The position numbers and the translations under genes were made by a program. A stretch of DNA of 64,000 bases, from contig CM060071.1 of the NCBI GenBank assembly GCA_030533445.1, positions 992,001 to 1,056,000 of the forward strand. Direction: 5' to 3'. The stretch comes from Cyprinodon diabolis. Lineage: Eukaryota > Chordata > Actinopteri > Cyprinodontiformes > Cyprinodontidae. Position 1 is the stretch's first letter; every line of letters begins with the position of its first letter. The notes beneath the pieces were generated by a model. That model worked only from the letters and a program-made list of their open reading frames with translations, had not been told where the DNA came from and ran no database searches. This document shows, in pieces, positions 1-13,021 of this stretch.

Positions 1-1054
1 TCCCGCAATGAACCAGAGCCCGTTATAAACCAAAGCCTGTTATAAACCAGATTCTGTTATAAACCAAAGCATGTTATAAACCAGAGCCCGTTATAAACCA
101 AAGCCTGTTATAAACCAGAGCCCGTTATACACCAAAGCCTCTTATAAACCAGAGCCCTTTATAAACCAAAGCCGGTTATAAACCAGAGCCTGTTATAAAC
201 CTGAGGCCTTTTTAAACCAAAGCCCGTTATAAGCCAGAGTCTGTTAAAAACCAGAGCCCTTTATAAACCACAACCCTTTATAAACCAGAGCCCATTAAAA
301 ACCATAGCCCTTTATAAACCTGAGCCCTTTATAAACCAGAGCCCTTTATAAACCAGAGCCCTTTATAAACCAGAACCCTGTATAAACCAAAGCCCTTTTT
401 AAACCAGACATGGTTATAAACCGGGGCCCTTTATAAGGGGCCCTTTATAAACCAGAACCCTTTATAAACCAGAGACCTTTATAAACCAAAGCCGGTTATA
501 AACCATAGCCCGTTATAAACGAGAGCCCCTTATTAACCAAAGCCGGTTATAAACCAGAGCCTGTTATAAACCAGAGGCCTTTTTAAACCAAAGCCCGTTA
601 TAAGCCAGAGGCCGTTAAAAACCAGAGCCCTTTATATACCAGAACCCTTTATAAACCAGAGCCCGTTATAAACCAGAGCCCTTTATAAACCAAAGCCGGT
701 TATAAACCAGAGCCCGTTATTAATCAAAGCCGGTTATAAACCAGAGTCTGTTATACACCAGAGCCCTTTATAAACCAAAGCCGGTTATAAACCAGAGCCC
801 TTTATTAACCAGAACCCTTTATAAACCAAAGCCGGTTATAAACCAGAGCCCTTTATAAACCAAAGCCGGTTATAAACCTCAGCCCGTTATAAACCAGAGC
901 CCTTTATGAACCAAAGCCGGTTATAAACAAGAGCCCTTTATAAACCAAAGCCGGTTATAAACCAGAGCCCGTCATAAATAAAAGCCGGTTATAAACCAGA
1001 GCCCTTTATAAACCAGGGTCTGTTATAAACCAGGGTCTGTTATAAACCAGAGCC

Positions 1055-4000
1055 CTTTATAAACCAAAGCAGGTTATAAACCATAGCCGTTATAAACCAC
1101 AGCCCTTTATAAACTAAATCCGGTTATAAACCAGAGCCTGTTATAAACCAGAGCCCCTTATAAACCAAAGCCGGTTATAAACCAGAGCCTGTTATAAACC
1201 AGAGGCCTTTTTAAACCAAAGCCTGTTATAAGCCAGAGGCCGTAAAAAACCAGAGCCCTTTATAAACCAGAGCCCTTTATAAACCAAAGCCGGTTATAAA
1301 CCAGAGCCCGTTATAAATCAAAGCTGGTTATAAACCTGATCCCGCAATAAACCAGAGCCCGTTATAAACCAAAGCCTGTTATAAACCAGAATCTGTTATA
1401 AACCAAAGCATGTTATAAACCAGAGCCCGTTATAAACCAAAGCCGGTTATAAACCAGATCCCGCAATAAACCAGAGCCCGTTATAAACCAAAGCCTGTTA
1501 TAAACCAGAATCTGTTATAAACCAAAGCATGTTATAAACCAGAGCCCGTTATAAACCAAAGCCTGTTATAAACCAGAGCCCGTTATAAACCAAAGCCTCT
1601 TATAAACCAGAGCCCTTTATAAACCAAAGCCGGTTTTAAACCAGAGCCTGTTATAAACCTGAGGCCTTTTTAAACCAAAGCCCGTTATAAACCATACCCT
1701 TTATAAACTAGAGCCCTTTATAAACCAGAGCCCTTTATAAATCAAAGCCGGTTATAAACCAGATCCCGCAATGAACCAGAGCCCGTTATAAACCAAAGCC
1801 TGTTATAAACCAGAGCCCGTTATAAACCAAAGCCTGTTATAAACCAGAGCCCATTATAAACCAAAGCCTGTTATAAACCAGAGGCAATTATAAACCGGGG
1901 CCCTTTATAAACCAGAACCCTTTATAAACCAGAGCCCTTTATAAACCAAAGCCAGTTATAAAGGAGAGCCTGTTGTAAACCAGAGGCCTTTTTAAACCAA
2001 AGCCCGTTATAAGCCAGAGGCCGTTAAAAACCAGAGCCCTTTATATACCAGAACCCTTTATAAACCAGAGCCCATTATAAACCAGAGCCCTTTATAAACC
2101 AAAGCCGGTTATAAACCAGAGCTGTTATAAACCACAGCCCTTTATAAACCAAAGCCGGTTATAAACCAAAGCCTGTTATAAACCAGAGGCCTTTTTAAAC
2201 CAAAGCCTGTTATAAGCCAGAGGCCGTTAAAAACCAGAGAACTTTATATACCAGAAGCCTTTATAAACCAGAGCACGTTATAAACCAGAGCCCTTTATAA
2301 ACCACAGCCCTTTATAAACCACAGCCCTGTATAAACCAAAGCCGGTTACAAACCAGAACCCGTTATAAACCATACCCTTTATAAACTAGATCCCTTTATA
2401 AACAAAGAGCCCTTTATAAATCAAAGCCGGTTATAAACCAGATCCCGCAATAAACCAGAGCCCGTTATAAACCAAAGCCTGTTATAAACCAGAATCTGTT
2501 ATAAACCAAAGCATGTTATAAACCAGAGCCCGTTATAAACCAAAGCCTGTTATAAACCAGAGCCCGTTATAAACCAAAGCCTCTTATAAACCAGAGCCCT
2601 TTATAAACCAAAGCCGGTTTTAAACCAGAGCCTGTTATAAACCTGAGGCCTTTTTAAACCAAAGCCCGTTATAAACCATACCCTTTATAAACTAGAGCCC
2701 TTTATAAACCAGAGCCTTTTATAAATCAAAGCCGGTTATAAACCAGAACCCGCAATGAACCAGAGCCCGTTATAAACCAAAGCCTGTTATAAACCAGATT
2801 CTGTTATAAACCAAAGCATGTTATAAACCAGAGCCCGTTATAAACCAAAGCCTGTTATAAACCAGAGCCCGTTATACACCAAAGCCTCTTATAAACCAGA
2901 GCCCTTTATAAACCAAAGCCGGTTATAAACCAGAGCCTGTTATAAACCTGAGGCCTTTTTAAACCAAAGCCCGTTATAAGCCAGAGTCTGTTAAAAACCA
3001 GAGCCCGTTATAAACCACAACCCTTTATAAACCAGAGCCCATTAAAAACCATAGCCCTTTATAAACCTGAGCCCTTTATAAACCAGAGCCCTTTATAAAC
3101 CAGAGCCCTTTATAAACCAGAACCCTGTATAAACCAAAGCCCTTTTTAAACCAGACATGATTATAAACCGGGGCCCTTTATAAGGGGCCCTTTATAAACC
3201 AGAACCCTTTATAAACCAGAGACCTTTATAAACCAAAGCCGGTTATAAACCATAGCCCGTTATAAACGAGAGCCCCTTATTAACCAAAGCCGGTTATAAA
3301 CCAGAGCCTGTTATAAACCAGAGGCCTTTTTAAACCAAAGCCCGTTATAAGCCAGAGGCCGTCAAAAACCAGAGCCCTTTATATACCAGAACCCTTTATA
3401 AACCAGAGCCCGTTATAAACCAGAGCCCTTTATAAACCAAAGCCGGTTATAAACCAGAGCCCGTTATTAATCAAAGCCGGTTATAAACCAGAGCCCTTTA
3501 TAAACCAAAGCCGGTTATAAACCAGATCCCTTTATAAACCAGAGCCCGTCATAAACCAAAGCCAGTTATAAACCAGAGCCAATTATAAACCAGAGCCCTT
3601 TATTAACCAAAGCCCTTTTTAAACCAGAGCCGGTTATAAACCAGAGCCCGTTATAAACCAGAGCACTTTAAAAACCAGAGACCTTTATAAACCAGAACCC
3701 TTTATAAACCAGAGCCAGTTATAAACCAGAGCCGTTTAAAAACCAGAGCACTTTATAAAAAAGAGCCCTTTATAAATCAAAGCCCTTTATAAACCAATGC
3801 CCTTTATAAACCAGCGCCCTTTATAAACAAGCGCCCTTTAGAAACCAAAGCCCTTTATTTACCAGAGCCTGTAATAAACCAGAGCCCTTTGTAAACCAGA
3901 GCCCTTTATAAACCAAAGCCAGTTATAAACTAGAGCCCGTTATAAACCAGAGCCCTTTATAAACCAAAGCCGGTTGTAAACCAGAGCCTGTTCTAAACCA

Positions 4001-5500
4001 GAGCCCTTTATAAACCAAAGCCGGTTATAAACCTCAGCCCGTTATAAACCAGAGCCCTTTCTGAACAAAAGCCGGTTATAAACAAGAGCCCTTTATAAAC
4101 CAAAGCCGGTTATAAACCAGAGCCCGTCATAAATAAAAGCCGGTTATAAACCAGAGCCCTTTATAAACCAAAGCCGGTTATAAACCAGGGTCTGTTATAA
4201 ACCAGAGCCCTTTATAAACCAAAGCAGGTTATAAACCATAGCCGTTATAAACCACAGCCCTTTATAAACTAAAGCCGGTTATAAACCAGAGCCTGTTATA
4301 AACCAGAGCCCTTTATAAACCAAAGCCGGTTATAAACCAGAGCCTGTTATAAACCAAAGGCCTTTTTAAACCAAAGCCTGTTATAAGCCAGAGGCCGTAA
4401 AAAACCAGAGCCCTTTATAAACCAGAGCCCTTTATAAACCAAAGCCGGTTATAAACCAGAGCCCGTTATAAATCAAAGCCGGTTATAAACCAGAGTCTGT
4501 TATAAACCAGAGCCCTTTATAAACCAAAGCCGGTTATAAACCAGAGCCCGTTATAAATAGAAACCGGTTAAAAACCAGAGTCTGTTATAAACCAGAGCCC
4601 TTTATAAACCAAAGCCGGTTATAAAACAGAGCTCTTATAAACCACAGCCCTTTATAAATCAAAGCCGGTTATAAACCAGAGCCTGTTATAAACCATAGCC
4701 CTTTATAAACCACAGCCCTGTATAAACCAAAGCCGGTTACAAACCAGAGCCCGTTATAAACCATACCCTTTATAAACTAGAGCCCTTTATAAACCAGAGC
4801 CTTTTATAAATCAAAGCCGGTTATAAACCAGATCCCGCAATGAACCAGAGCCCGTTATAAACCAAAGCCTGTTATAAACCAGATTCTGTTATAAACCAAA
4901 GCATGTTATAAACCAGAGCCCGTTATACACCAAAGCCTCTTATAAACCAGAGCCCTTTATAAACCAAAGCCGGTTATAAACCAGAGCCTGTTATAAACCT
5001 GAGGCCTTTTTAAACCAAAGCCCGTTATAAGCCAGAGTCTGTTAAAAACCAGAGCCCTTTATAAACCACAACCCTTTATAAACCAGAGCCCATTAAAAAC
5101 CATAGCCCTTTATAAACCTGAGCCCTTTATAAACCAGAGCCCTTTATAAACCAGAGCCCTTTATAAACCAGAACCCTGTATAAACCAAAGCCCTTTTTAA
5201 ACCAGACATGGTTATAAACCGGGGCCCTTTATAAGGGGCCCTTTATAAACCAGAACCCTTTATAAACCAGAGACCTTTATAAACCAAAGCCGGTTATAAA
5301 CCATAGCCCGTTATAAACGAGAGCCCCTTATTAACCAAAGCCGGTTATAAACCAGAGCCTGTTATAAACCAGAGGCCTTCTTAAACCAAAGCCCGTTATA
5401 AGCCAGAGGCCGTTAAAAACCAGAGCCCTTTATATACCAGAACCCTTTATAAACCAGAGCCCGTTATAAACCAGAGCCCTTTATAAACCAAAGCCGGTTA
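1055..5500. repeat. Long duplication D1, left copy (array A)
   Basis: Rare variants here recur in the same order about 5.93-6.04 kb to the right: 1066/7000, 1340/7274 and 1764/7698 (offset 5,934), 2648/8581, 2748/8681 and 3154/9087 (5,933), 4833/10868 and 5205/11240 (6,035). The one-base step is explained by an extra base near 2401 (TTTATAAACAAAGAGCCC). The 102-bp step equals six monomers, the net of seven extra and one missing in the right copy. 5,933 is exactly 349 monomers and 6,035 exactly 355. Confidence 0.85.
2748..4832. repeat. ~2.1-kb higher-order repeat, copy a (array A)
   Basis: This block opens with the rare monomer variant CCCGCAATGAACC, carries a GACATG marker 406 bp later (3154), and ends where the next TCCCGCAATGAACC marker starts at 4833. 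The same order of rare variants (attctg, gcatg, GACATG, GGGGCCCTTTATAAGGGG, AAAAAAGAG, TAGAAACC, TTTACC) recurs at 8681 and 10868. It differs from copy b by monomer-multiple indels, for example seven monomers missing near 3490 and one retained near 3361. Edges are defined by the marker and are approximate. Confidence 0.8.
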
Positions 5501-6988
5501 TAAACCAGAGCCCGTTATTAACCAGAACCCTTTATAAACCAAAGCCGGTTATAAACCAGAGCCCTTTATAAACCAAAGCCGGTTATAAACCTCAGCCCGT
5601 TATAAACCAGAGCCCTTTATGAACCAAAGCCGGTTATAAACAAGAGCCCTTTATAAACCAAAGCCGGTTATAAACCAGAGCCCGTCATAAATAAAAGCCG
5701 GTTATAAACCAGAGCCCTTTATAAACCAGGGTCTGTTATAAACCAGGGTCTGTTATAAACCAGAGCCCTTTATAAACCAAAGCAGGTTATAAACCATAGC
5801 CGTTATAAACCACAGCCCTTTATAAACTAAATCCGGTTATAAACCAGAGCCTGTTATAAACCAGAGCCCCTTATAAACCAAAGCCGGTTATAAACCAGAG
5901 CCTGTTATAAACCAGAGGCCTTTTTAAACCAAAGCCTGTTATAAGCCAGAGGCCGTAAAAAACCAGAGCCCTTTATAAACCAGAGCCCTTTATAAACCAA
6001 AGCCGGTTATAAACCAGAGCCCGTTATAAATCAAAGCTGGTTATAAACCAGATCCCGCAATAAACCAGAGCCCGTTATAAACCAAAGCCTGTTATAAACC
6101 AGAATCTGTTATAAACCAAAGCATGTTATAAACCAGAGCCCGTTATAAACCAAAGCCGGTTATAAACCAGATCCCGCAATAAACCAGAGCCCGTTATAAA
6201 CCAAAGCCTGTTATAAACCAGAATCTGTTATAAACCAAAGCATGTTATAAACCAGAGCCCGTTATAAACCAAAGCCTGTTATAAACCAGAGCCCGTTATA
6301 AACCAAAGCCTCTTATAAACCAGAGCCCTTTATAAACCAAAGCCGGTTTTAAACCAGAGCCTGTTATAAACCTGAGGCCTTTTTAAACCAAAGCCCGTTA
6401 TAAACCATACCCTTTATAAACTAGAGCCCTTTATAAACCAGAGCCCTTTATAAATCAAATCCGGTTATAAACCAGATCCCGCAATGAACCAGAGCCCGTT
6501 ATAAACCAAAGCCTGTTATAAACCAGAGCCCGTTATAAACCAAAGCCTGTTATAAACCAGAGCCCATTATAAACCAAAGCCTGTTATAAACCAGAGGCAA
6601 TTATAAACCGGGGCCCTTTATAAACCAGAACCCTTTATAAACCAGAGCCCTTTATAAACCAAAGCCAGTTATAAAGGAGAGCCTGTTGTAAACCAGAGGC
6701 CTTTTTAAACCAAAGCCCGTTATAAGCCAGAGGCCGTTAAAAACCAGAGCCCTTTATATACCAGAACCCTTTATAAACCAGAGCCCATTATAAACCAGAG
6801 CCCTTTATAAACCAAAGCCGGTTATAAACCAGAGCTGTTATAAATCACAGCCCTTTATAAACCAAAGCCGGTTATAAACCAAAGCCTGTTATAAACCAGA
6901 GGCCTTTTTAAACCAAAGCCTGTTATAAGCCAGAGGCCCTTAAAAACCAGAGAACTTTATATACCAGAAGCCTTTATAAACCAGAGCA

Positions 6989-9900
6989 CGTTATAAACCA
7001 AAGCAGGTTATAAACCATAGCCGTTATAAACCACAGCCCTTTATAAACTAAATCCGGTTATAAACCAGAGCCTGTTATAAACCAGAGCCCCTTATAAACC
7101 AAAGCCGGTTATAAACCAGAGCCTGTTATAAACCAGAAGCCTTTTTAAACCAAAGCCTGTTATAAGCCAGAGGCCGTAAAAAACCAGAGCCCTTTATAAA
7201 CCAGAGCCCTTTATAAACCAAAGCCGGTTATAAACCAGAGCCCGTTATAAATCAAAGCTGGTTATAAACCAGATCCCGCAATAAACCAGAGCCCGTTATA
7301 AACCAAAGCCTGTTATAAACCAGAATCTGTTATAAACCAAAGCATGTTATAAACCAGAGCCCGTTATAAACCAAAGCCGGTTATAAACCAGATCCCGCAA
7401 TAAACCAGAGCCCGTTATAAACCAAAGCCTGTTATAAACCAGAATCTGTTATAAACCAAAGCATGTTATAAACCAGAGCCCGTTATAAACCAAAGCCTGT
7501 TATAAACCAGAGCCCGTTATAAACCAAAGCCTCTTATAAACCAGAGCCCTTTATAAACCAAAGCCGGTTTTAAACCAGAGCCTGTTATAAACCTGAGGCC
7601 TTTTTAAACCAAAGCCCGTTATAAACCATACCCTTTATAAACTAGAGCCCTTTATAAACCAGAGCCCTTTATAAATCAAAGCCGGTTATAAATCAGATCC
7701 CGCAATGAACCAGAGCCCGTTATAAACCAAAGCCTGTTATAAACCAGAGCCCGTTATAAACCAAAGCCTGTTATAAACCAGAGCCCATTATAAACCAAAG
7801 CCTGTTATAAACCAGAGGCAATTATAAACCGGGGCCCTTTATAAACCAGAACCCTTTATAAACCAGAGCCCTTTATAAACCAAAGCCAGTTATAAAGGAG
7901 AGCCTGTTGTAAACCAGAGGCCTTTTTAAACCAAAGCCCGTTATAAGCCAGAGGCCGTTAAAAACCAGAGCCCTTTATATACCAGAACCCTTTATAAACC
8001 AGAGCCCATTATAAACCAGAGCCCTTTATAAACCAAAGCCGGTTATAAACCAGAGCTGTTATAAACCACAGCCCTTTATAAACCAAAGCCGGTTATAAAC
8101 CAAAGCCTGTTATAAACCAGAGGCCTTTTTAAACCAAAGCCTGTTATAAGCCAGAGGCCGTTAAAAACCAGAGAACTTTATATACCAGAAGCCTTTATAA
8201 ACCAGAGCACGTTATAAACCAGAGCCCTTTATAAACCACAGCCCTTTATAAACCACAGCCCTGTATAAACCAAAGCCGGTTACAAACCAGAACCCGTTAT
8301 AAACCATACCCTTTATAAACTAGATCCCTTTATAAACCAGAGCCCTTTATAAATCAAAGCCGGTTATAAACCAGATCCCGCAATAAACCAGAGCCCGTTA
8401 TAAACCAAAGCCCGTTATAAACCAGAATCTGTTATAAACCAAAGCATGTTATAAACCAGAGCCCGTTATAAACCAAAGCCTGTTATAAACCAGAGCCCGT
8501 TATAAACCAAAGCCTCTTATAAACCAGAGCCCTTTATAAACCAAAGCCGGTTTTAAACCAGAGCCTGTTATAAACCTGAGGCCTTTTTAAACCAAAGCCC
8601 GTTATAAACCATACCCTTTATAAACTAGAGCCCTTTATAAACCAGAGCCTTTTATAAATCAAAGCCGGTTATAAACCAGATCCCGCAATGAACCAGAGCC
8701 CGTTATAAACCAAAGCCTGTTATAAACCAGATTCTGTTATAAACCAAAGCATGTTATAAACCAGAGCCCGTTATAAACCAAAGCCTGTTATAAACCAGAG
8801 CCCGTTATACACCAAAGCCTCTTATAAACCAGAGCCCTTTATAAACCAAAGCCGGTTATAAACCAGAGCCTGTTATAAACCTGAGGCCTTTTTAAACCAA
8901 AGCCCGTTATAAGCCAGAGTCTGTTAAAAACCAGAGCCCTTTATAAACCACAACCCTTTATAAACCAGAGCCCATTAAAAACCATAGCCCTTTATAAACC
9001 TGAGCCCTTTATAAACCAGAGCCCTTTATAAACCAGAGCCCTTTATAAACCAGAACCCTGTATAAACCAAAGCCCTTTTTAAACCAGACATGGTTATAAA
9101 CCGGGGCCCTTTATAAGGGGCCCTTTATAAACCATAGCCCTTTATAAACCAGAGACCTTTATAAACCAAAGCCGGTTATAAACCATAGCCCGTTATAAAC
9201 GAGAGCCCCTTATTAACCAAAGCCGGTTATAAACCAGAGCCTGTTATAAACCAGAGGCCTTTTTAAACCAAAGCCCGTTATAAGCCAGAGGCCTTTATAT
9301 ACCAGAACCCTTTATAAACCAGAGCCCGTTATAAACCAGAGCCCTTTATAAACCAAAGCCGGTTATAAACCAGAGCCCGTTATTAATCAAAGCCGGTTAT
9401 AAACCAGAGTCTGTTATACACCAGAGCCCTTTATAAACCAAAGCCGGTTATAAACCAGAGCCCTTTATTAACCAGAACCCTTTATAAACCAGAGCCCGTT
9501 ATAAACCAAAGCCGGTTATAAACCAGAGCCCTTTATAAACCAAAGCCGGTTATAAACCAGATCCCTTTATAAACCAGAGCCCGTCATAAACCAAAGCCAG
9601 TTATAAACCAGAGCCAATTATAAACCAGAGCCCTTTATTAACCAAAGCCCTTTTTAAACCAGAGCCGGTTATAAACCAGAGCCCGTTATAAACCAGAGCA
9701 CTTTAAAAACCAGAGACCTTTATAAACCAGAACCCTTTATAAACCAGAGCCAGTTATAAACCAGAGCCGTTTAAAAACCAGAGCACTTTATAAAAAAGAG
9801 CCCTTTATAAATCAAAGCCCTTTAGAAACCAATGCCCTTTATAAACCAGCGCCCTTTATAAACAAGCGCCCTTTAGAAACCAAAGCCCTTTATTTACCAG

Positions 9901-11540
9901 AGCCTGTAATAAACCAGAGCCCTTTGTAAACCAGAGCCCTTTATAAACCAAAGCCAGTTATAAACTAGAGCCCGTTATAAACCAGAGCCCTTTATAAACC
10001 AAAGCCGGTTGTAAACCAGAGCCTGTTCTAAACCAGAGCCCTTTATAAACCAAAGCCGGTTATAAACCTCAGCCCGTTATAAACCAGAGCCCTTTCTGAA
10101 CCAAAGCCGGTTATAAACAAGAGCCCTTTATAAACCAAAGCCGGTTATAAACCAGAGCCCGTCATAAATAAAAGCCGGTTATAAACCAGAGCCCTTTATA
10201 AACCAAAGCCGGTTATAAACCAGGGTCTGTTATAAACCAGAGCCCTTTATAAACCAAAGCAGGTTATAAACCATAGCCGTTATAAACCACAGCCCTTTAT
10301 AAACTAAAGCCGGTTATAAACCAGAGCCTGTTATAAACCAGAGCCCCTTATAAACCAAAGCCGGTTATAAACCAGAGCCTGTTATAAACCAAAGGCCTTT
10401 TTAAACCAAAGCCTGTTATAAGCCAGAGGCCGTAAAAAACCAGAGCCCTTTATAAACCAGAGCCCTTTATAAACCAAAGCCGGTTATAAACCAGAGCCCG
10501 TCATAAATCAAAGCCGGTTATAAACCAGAGTCTGTTATAAACCAGAGCCCTTTATAAACCAAAGCCGGTTATAAACCAGAGCCCGTTATAAATAGAAGCC
10601 GGTTAAAAACCAGAGTCTGTTATAAACCAGAGCCCTTTATAAACCAAAGCCGGTTATAAAACAGAGCTCTTATAAACCACAGCCCTTTATAAATCAAAGC
10701 CGGTTATAAACCAGAGCCTGTTATAAACCATAGCCCTTTATAAACCACAGCCCTGTATAAACCAAAGCCGGTTACAAACCAGAGCCCGTTATAAACCATA
10801 CCCTTTATAAACTAGAGCCCTTTATAAACCAGAGCCTTTTATAAATCAAAGCCGGTTATAAACCAGATCCCGCAATGAACCAGAGCCCGTTATAAACCAA
10901 AGCCTGTTATAAACCAGATTCTGTTATAAACCAAAGCATGTTATAAACCAGAGCCCGTTATACACCAAAGCCTCTTATAAACCAGAGCCCTTTATAAACC
11001 AAAGCCGGTTATAAACCAGAGCCTGTTATAAACCTGAGGCCTTTTTAAACCAAAGCCCGTTATAAGCCAGAGTCTGTTAAAAACCAGAGCCCTTTATAAA
11101 CCACAACCCTTTATAAACCAGAGCCCATTAAAAACCATAGCCCTTTATAAACCTGAGCCCTTTATAAACCAGAGCCCTTTATAAACCAGAGCCCTTTATA
11201 AACCAGAACCCTGTATAAACCAAAGCCCTTTTTAAACCAGACATGGTTATAAACCGGGGCCCTTTATAAGGGGCCCTTTATAAACCAGAACCCTTTATAA
11301 ACCAGAGACCTTTATAAACCAAAGCCAGTTATAAACCATAGCCCGTTATAAACGAGAGCCCCTTATTAACCAAAGCCGGTTATAAACCAGAGCCTGTTAT
11401 AAACCAGAGGCCTTTTTAAACCAAAGCCCGTTATAAGCCAGAGGCCGTTAAAAACCAGAGCCCTTTATATACCAGAACCCTTTATAAACCAGAGCCCGTT
11501 ATAAACCAGAGCCCTTTATAAACCAAAGCCGGTTATAAAC
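6989..11540. repeat. Long duplication D1, right copy (array A)
   Basis: The partner of 1055-5500. Its left junction is visible near 6990: an AGCACGTTATAAACC monomer is joined to AAAGCAGGTTATAAACC, whereas the left copy has a CCCTTTATAAACC monomer before AAAGCAGG at 1066. Beyond about 11540 the two copies diverge, because the left copy lacks the monomers that begin TTAATCAAAGCC. Confidence 0.83.
8681..10867. repeat. ~2.15-kb higher-order repeat, copy b (array A)
   Basis: It starts with TCCCGCAATGAACC and has GACATG at 9087, the same 406-bp spacing as in copy a. It matches copy a at offset 5,933 in its first part and 6,035 later. It is directly followed by copy c; anchors 9371/11541, 9421/11591 and 9601/11771 give an offset of 2,170, and 9087/11240, 10161/12314 and 10271/12424 give 2,153. 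The 17-bp and 34-bp differences are whole-monomer or dimer indels. Confidence 0.85.
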
Positions 11541-13021
11541 CAGAGCCCGTTATTAATCAAAGCCGGTTATAAACCAGAGTCTGTTATACACCAGAGCCCT
11601 TTATAAACCAAAGCCGGTTATAAACCAGAGCCCTTTATTAACCAGAACCCTTTATAAACCAGAGCCCGTTATAAACCAAAGCCGGTTATAAACCAGAGCC
11701 CTTTATAAACCAAAGCCGGTTATAAACCAGATCCCTTTATAAACCAGAGCCCGTCATAAACCAAAGCCAGTTATAAACCAGAGCCAATTATAAACCAGAG
11801 CCCTTTATTAACCAAAGCCCTTTTTAAACCAGAGCCGGTTATAAACCAGAGCCCGTTATAAACCAGAGCACTTTAAAAACCAGAGACCTTTATAAACCAG
11901 AACCCTTTATAAACCAGAGCCAGTTATAAACCAGAGCCGTTTAAAAACCAGAGCACTTTATAAAAAAGAGCCCTTTATAAATCAAAGCCCTTTATAAACC
12001 AATGCCCTTTATAAACCAGCGCCCTTTAGAAACCAAAGCCCTTTATTTACCAGAGCCTGTAATAAACCAGAGCCCTTTGTAAACCAGAGCCCTTTATAAA
12101 CCAAAGCCAGTTATAAACTAGAGCCCGTTATAAACCAGAGCCCTTTATAAACCAAAGCCGGTTGTAAACCAGAGCCTGTTCTAAACCAGAGCCCTTTATA
12201 AACCAAAGCCGGTTATAAACCTCAGCCCGTTATAAACCAGAGCCCTTTATGAACCAAAGCCGGTTATAAACAAGAGCCCTTTATAAACCAAAGCCGGTTA
12301 TAAACCAGAGCCCGTCATAAATAAAAAACGGTTATAAACCAGAGCCCTTTATAAACCAAAGCCGGTTATAAACCAGGGTCTGTTATAAACCAGAGCCCTT
12401 TATAAACCAAAGCAGGTTATAAACCATAGCCGTTATAAACCACAGCCCTTTATAAACTAAAGCCGGTTATAAACCAGAGCCTGTTATAAACCAGAGCCCC
12501 TTATAAACCAAAGCCGGTTATAAACCAGAGCCTGTTATAAACCAGAGGCCTGTTATAAGCCAGAGGCCGTAAAAAACCAGAGCCCTTTATAAACCAGAGC
12601 CCTTTATAAACCAAAGCCGGTTATAAACCAGAGCCCGTTATAAACCAAAGCCGGTTATAAACCAGAGCCCGTTATAAATCAAAGCCGGTTAAAAACCAGA
12701 GCTGTTATAAACCACAGCCCTTTATAAACCAAAGCCGGTTATAAACCAGAGCCTGTTATAAACCAGAGGCCTTTTTAAACCAAAGCCTGTTATAAACCAG
12801 AGGCCGTTAAAAACCAGAGCACTTTATATACCAGAACCCTTTATAAACCAGAGCACGTTATAAACCAGAGCCCTTTATAAACCACAGCCCTTTATAAACC
12901 ACAGCCCTGTATAAACCAAAGCCGGTTACAAACCAGAGCCCGTTATAAACCATACCCTTTATAAACTAGAGCCCTTTATAAACCAGAGCCCTTTATAAAT
13001 CAAAGCCGGTTATAAACCAGA
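10868..13021. repeat. ~2.15-kb higher-order repeat, copy c (array A)
   Basis: A tandem neighbour of copy b with GACATG at 11240. It lacks one 34-bp dimer near its start and one monomer near 12030 compared with copy b. The next GATCCCGCAAT marker at 13020 opens a further, more diverged copy whose GACATG lies at 13428, again about 406 bp in. Confidence 0.82.

Noticed and set aside
423..445. Transposon end or target-site duplication at GGGGCCCTTTATAAGGGG
   Set aside because: The flanks are ordinary 17-bp monomers and the extra sequence is one shortened monomer, repeated in five HOR copies; no element body is present.
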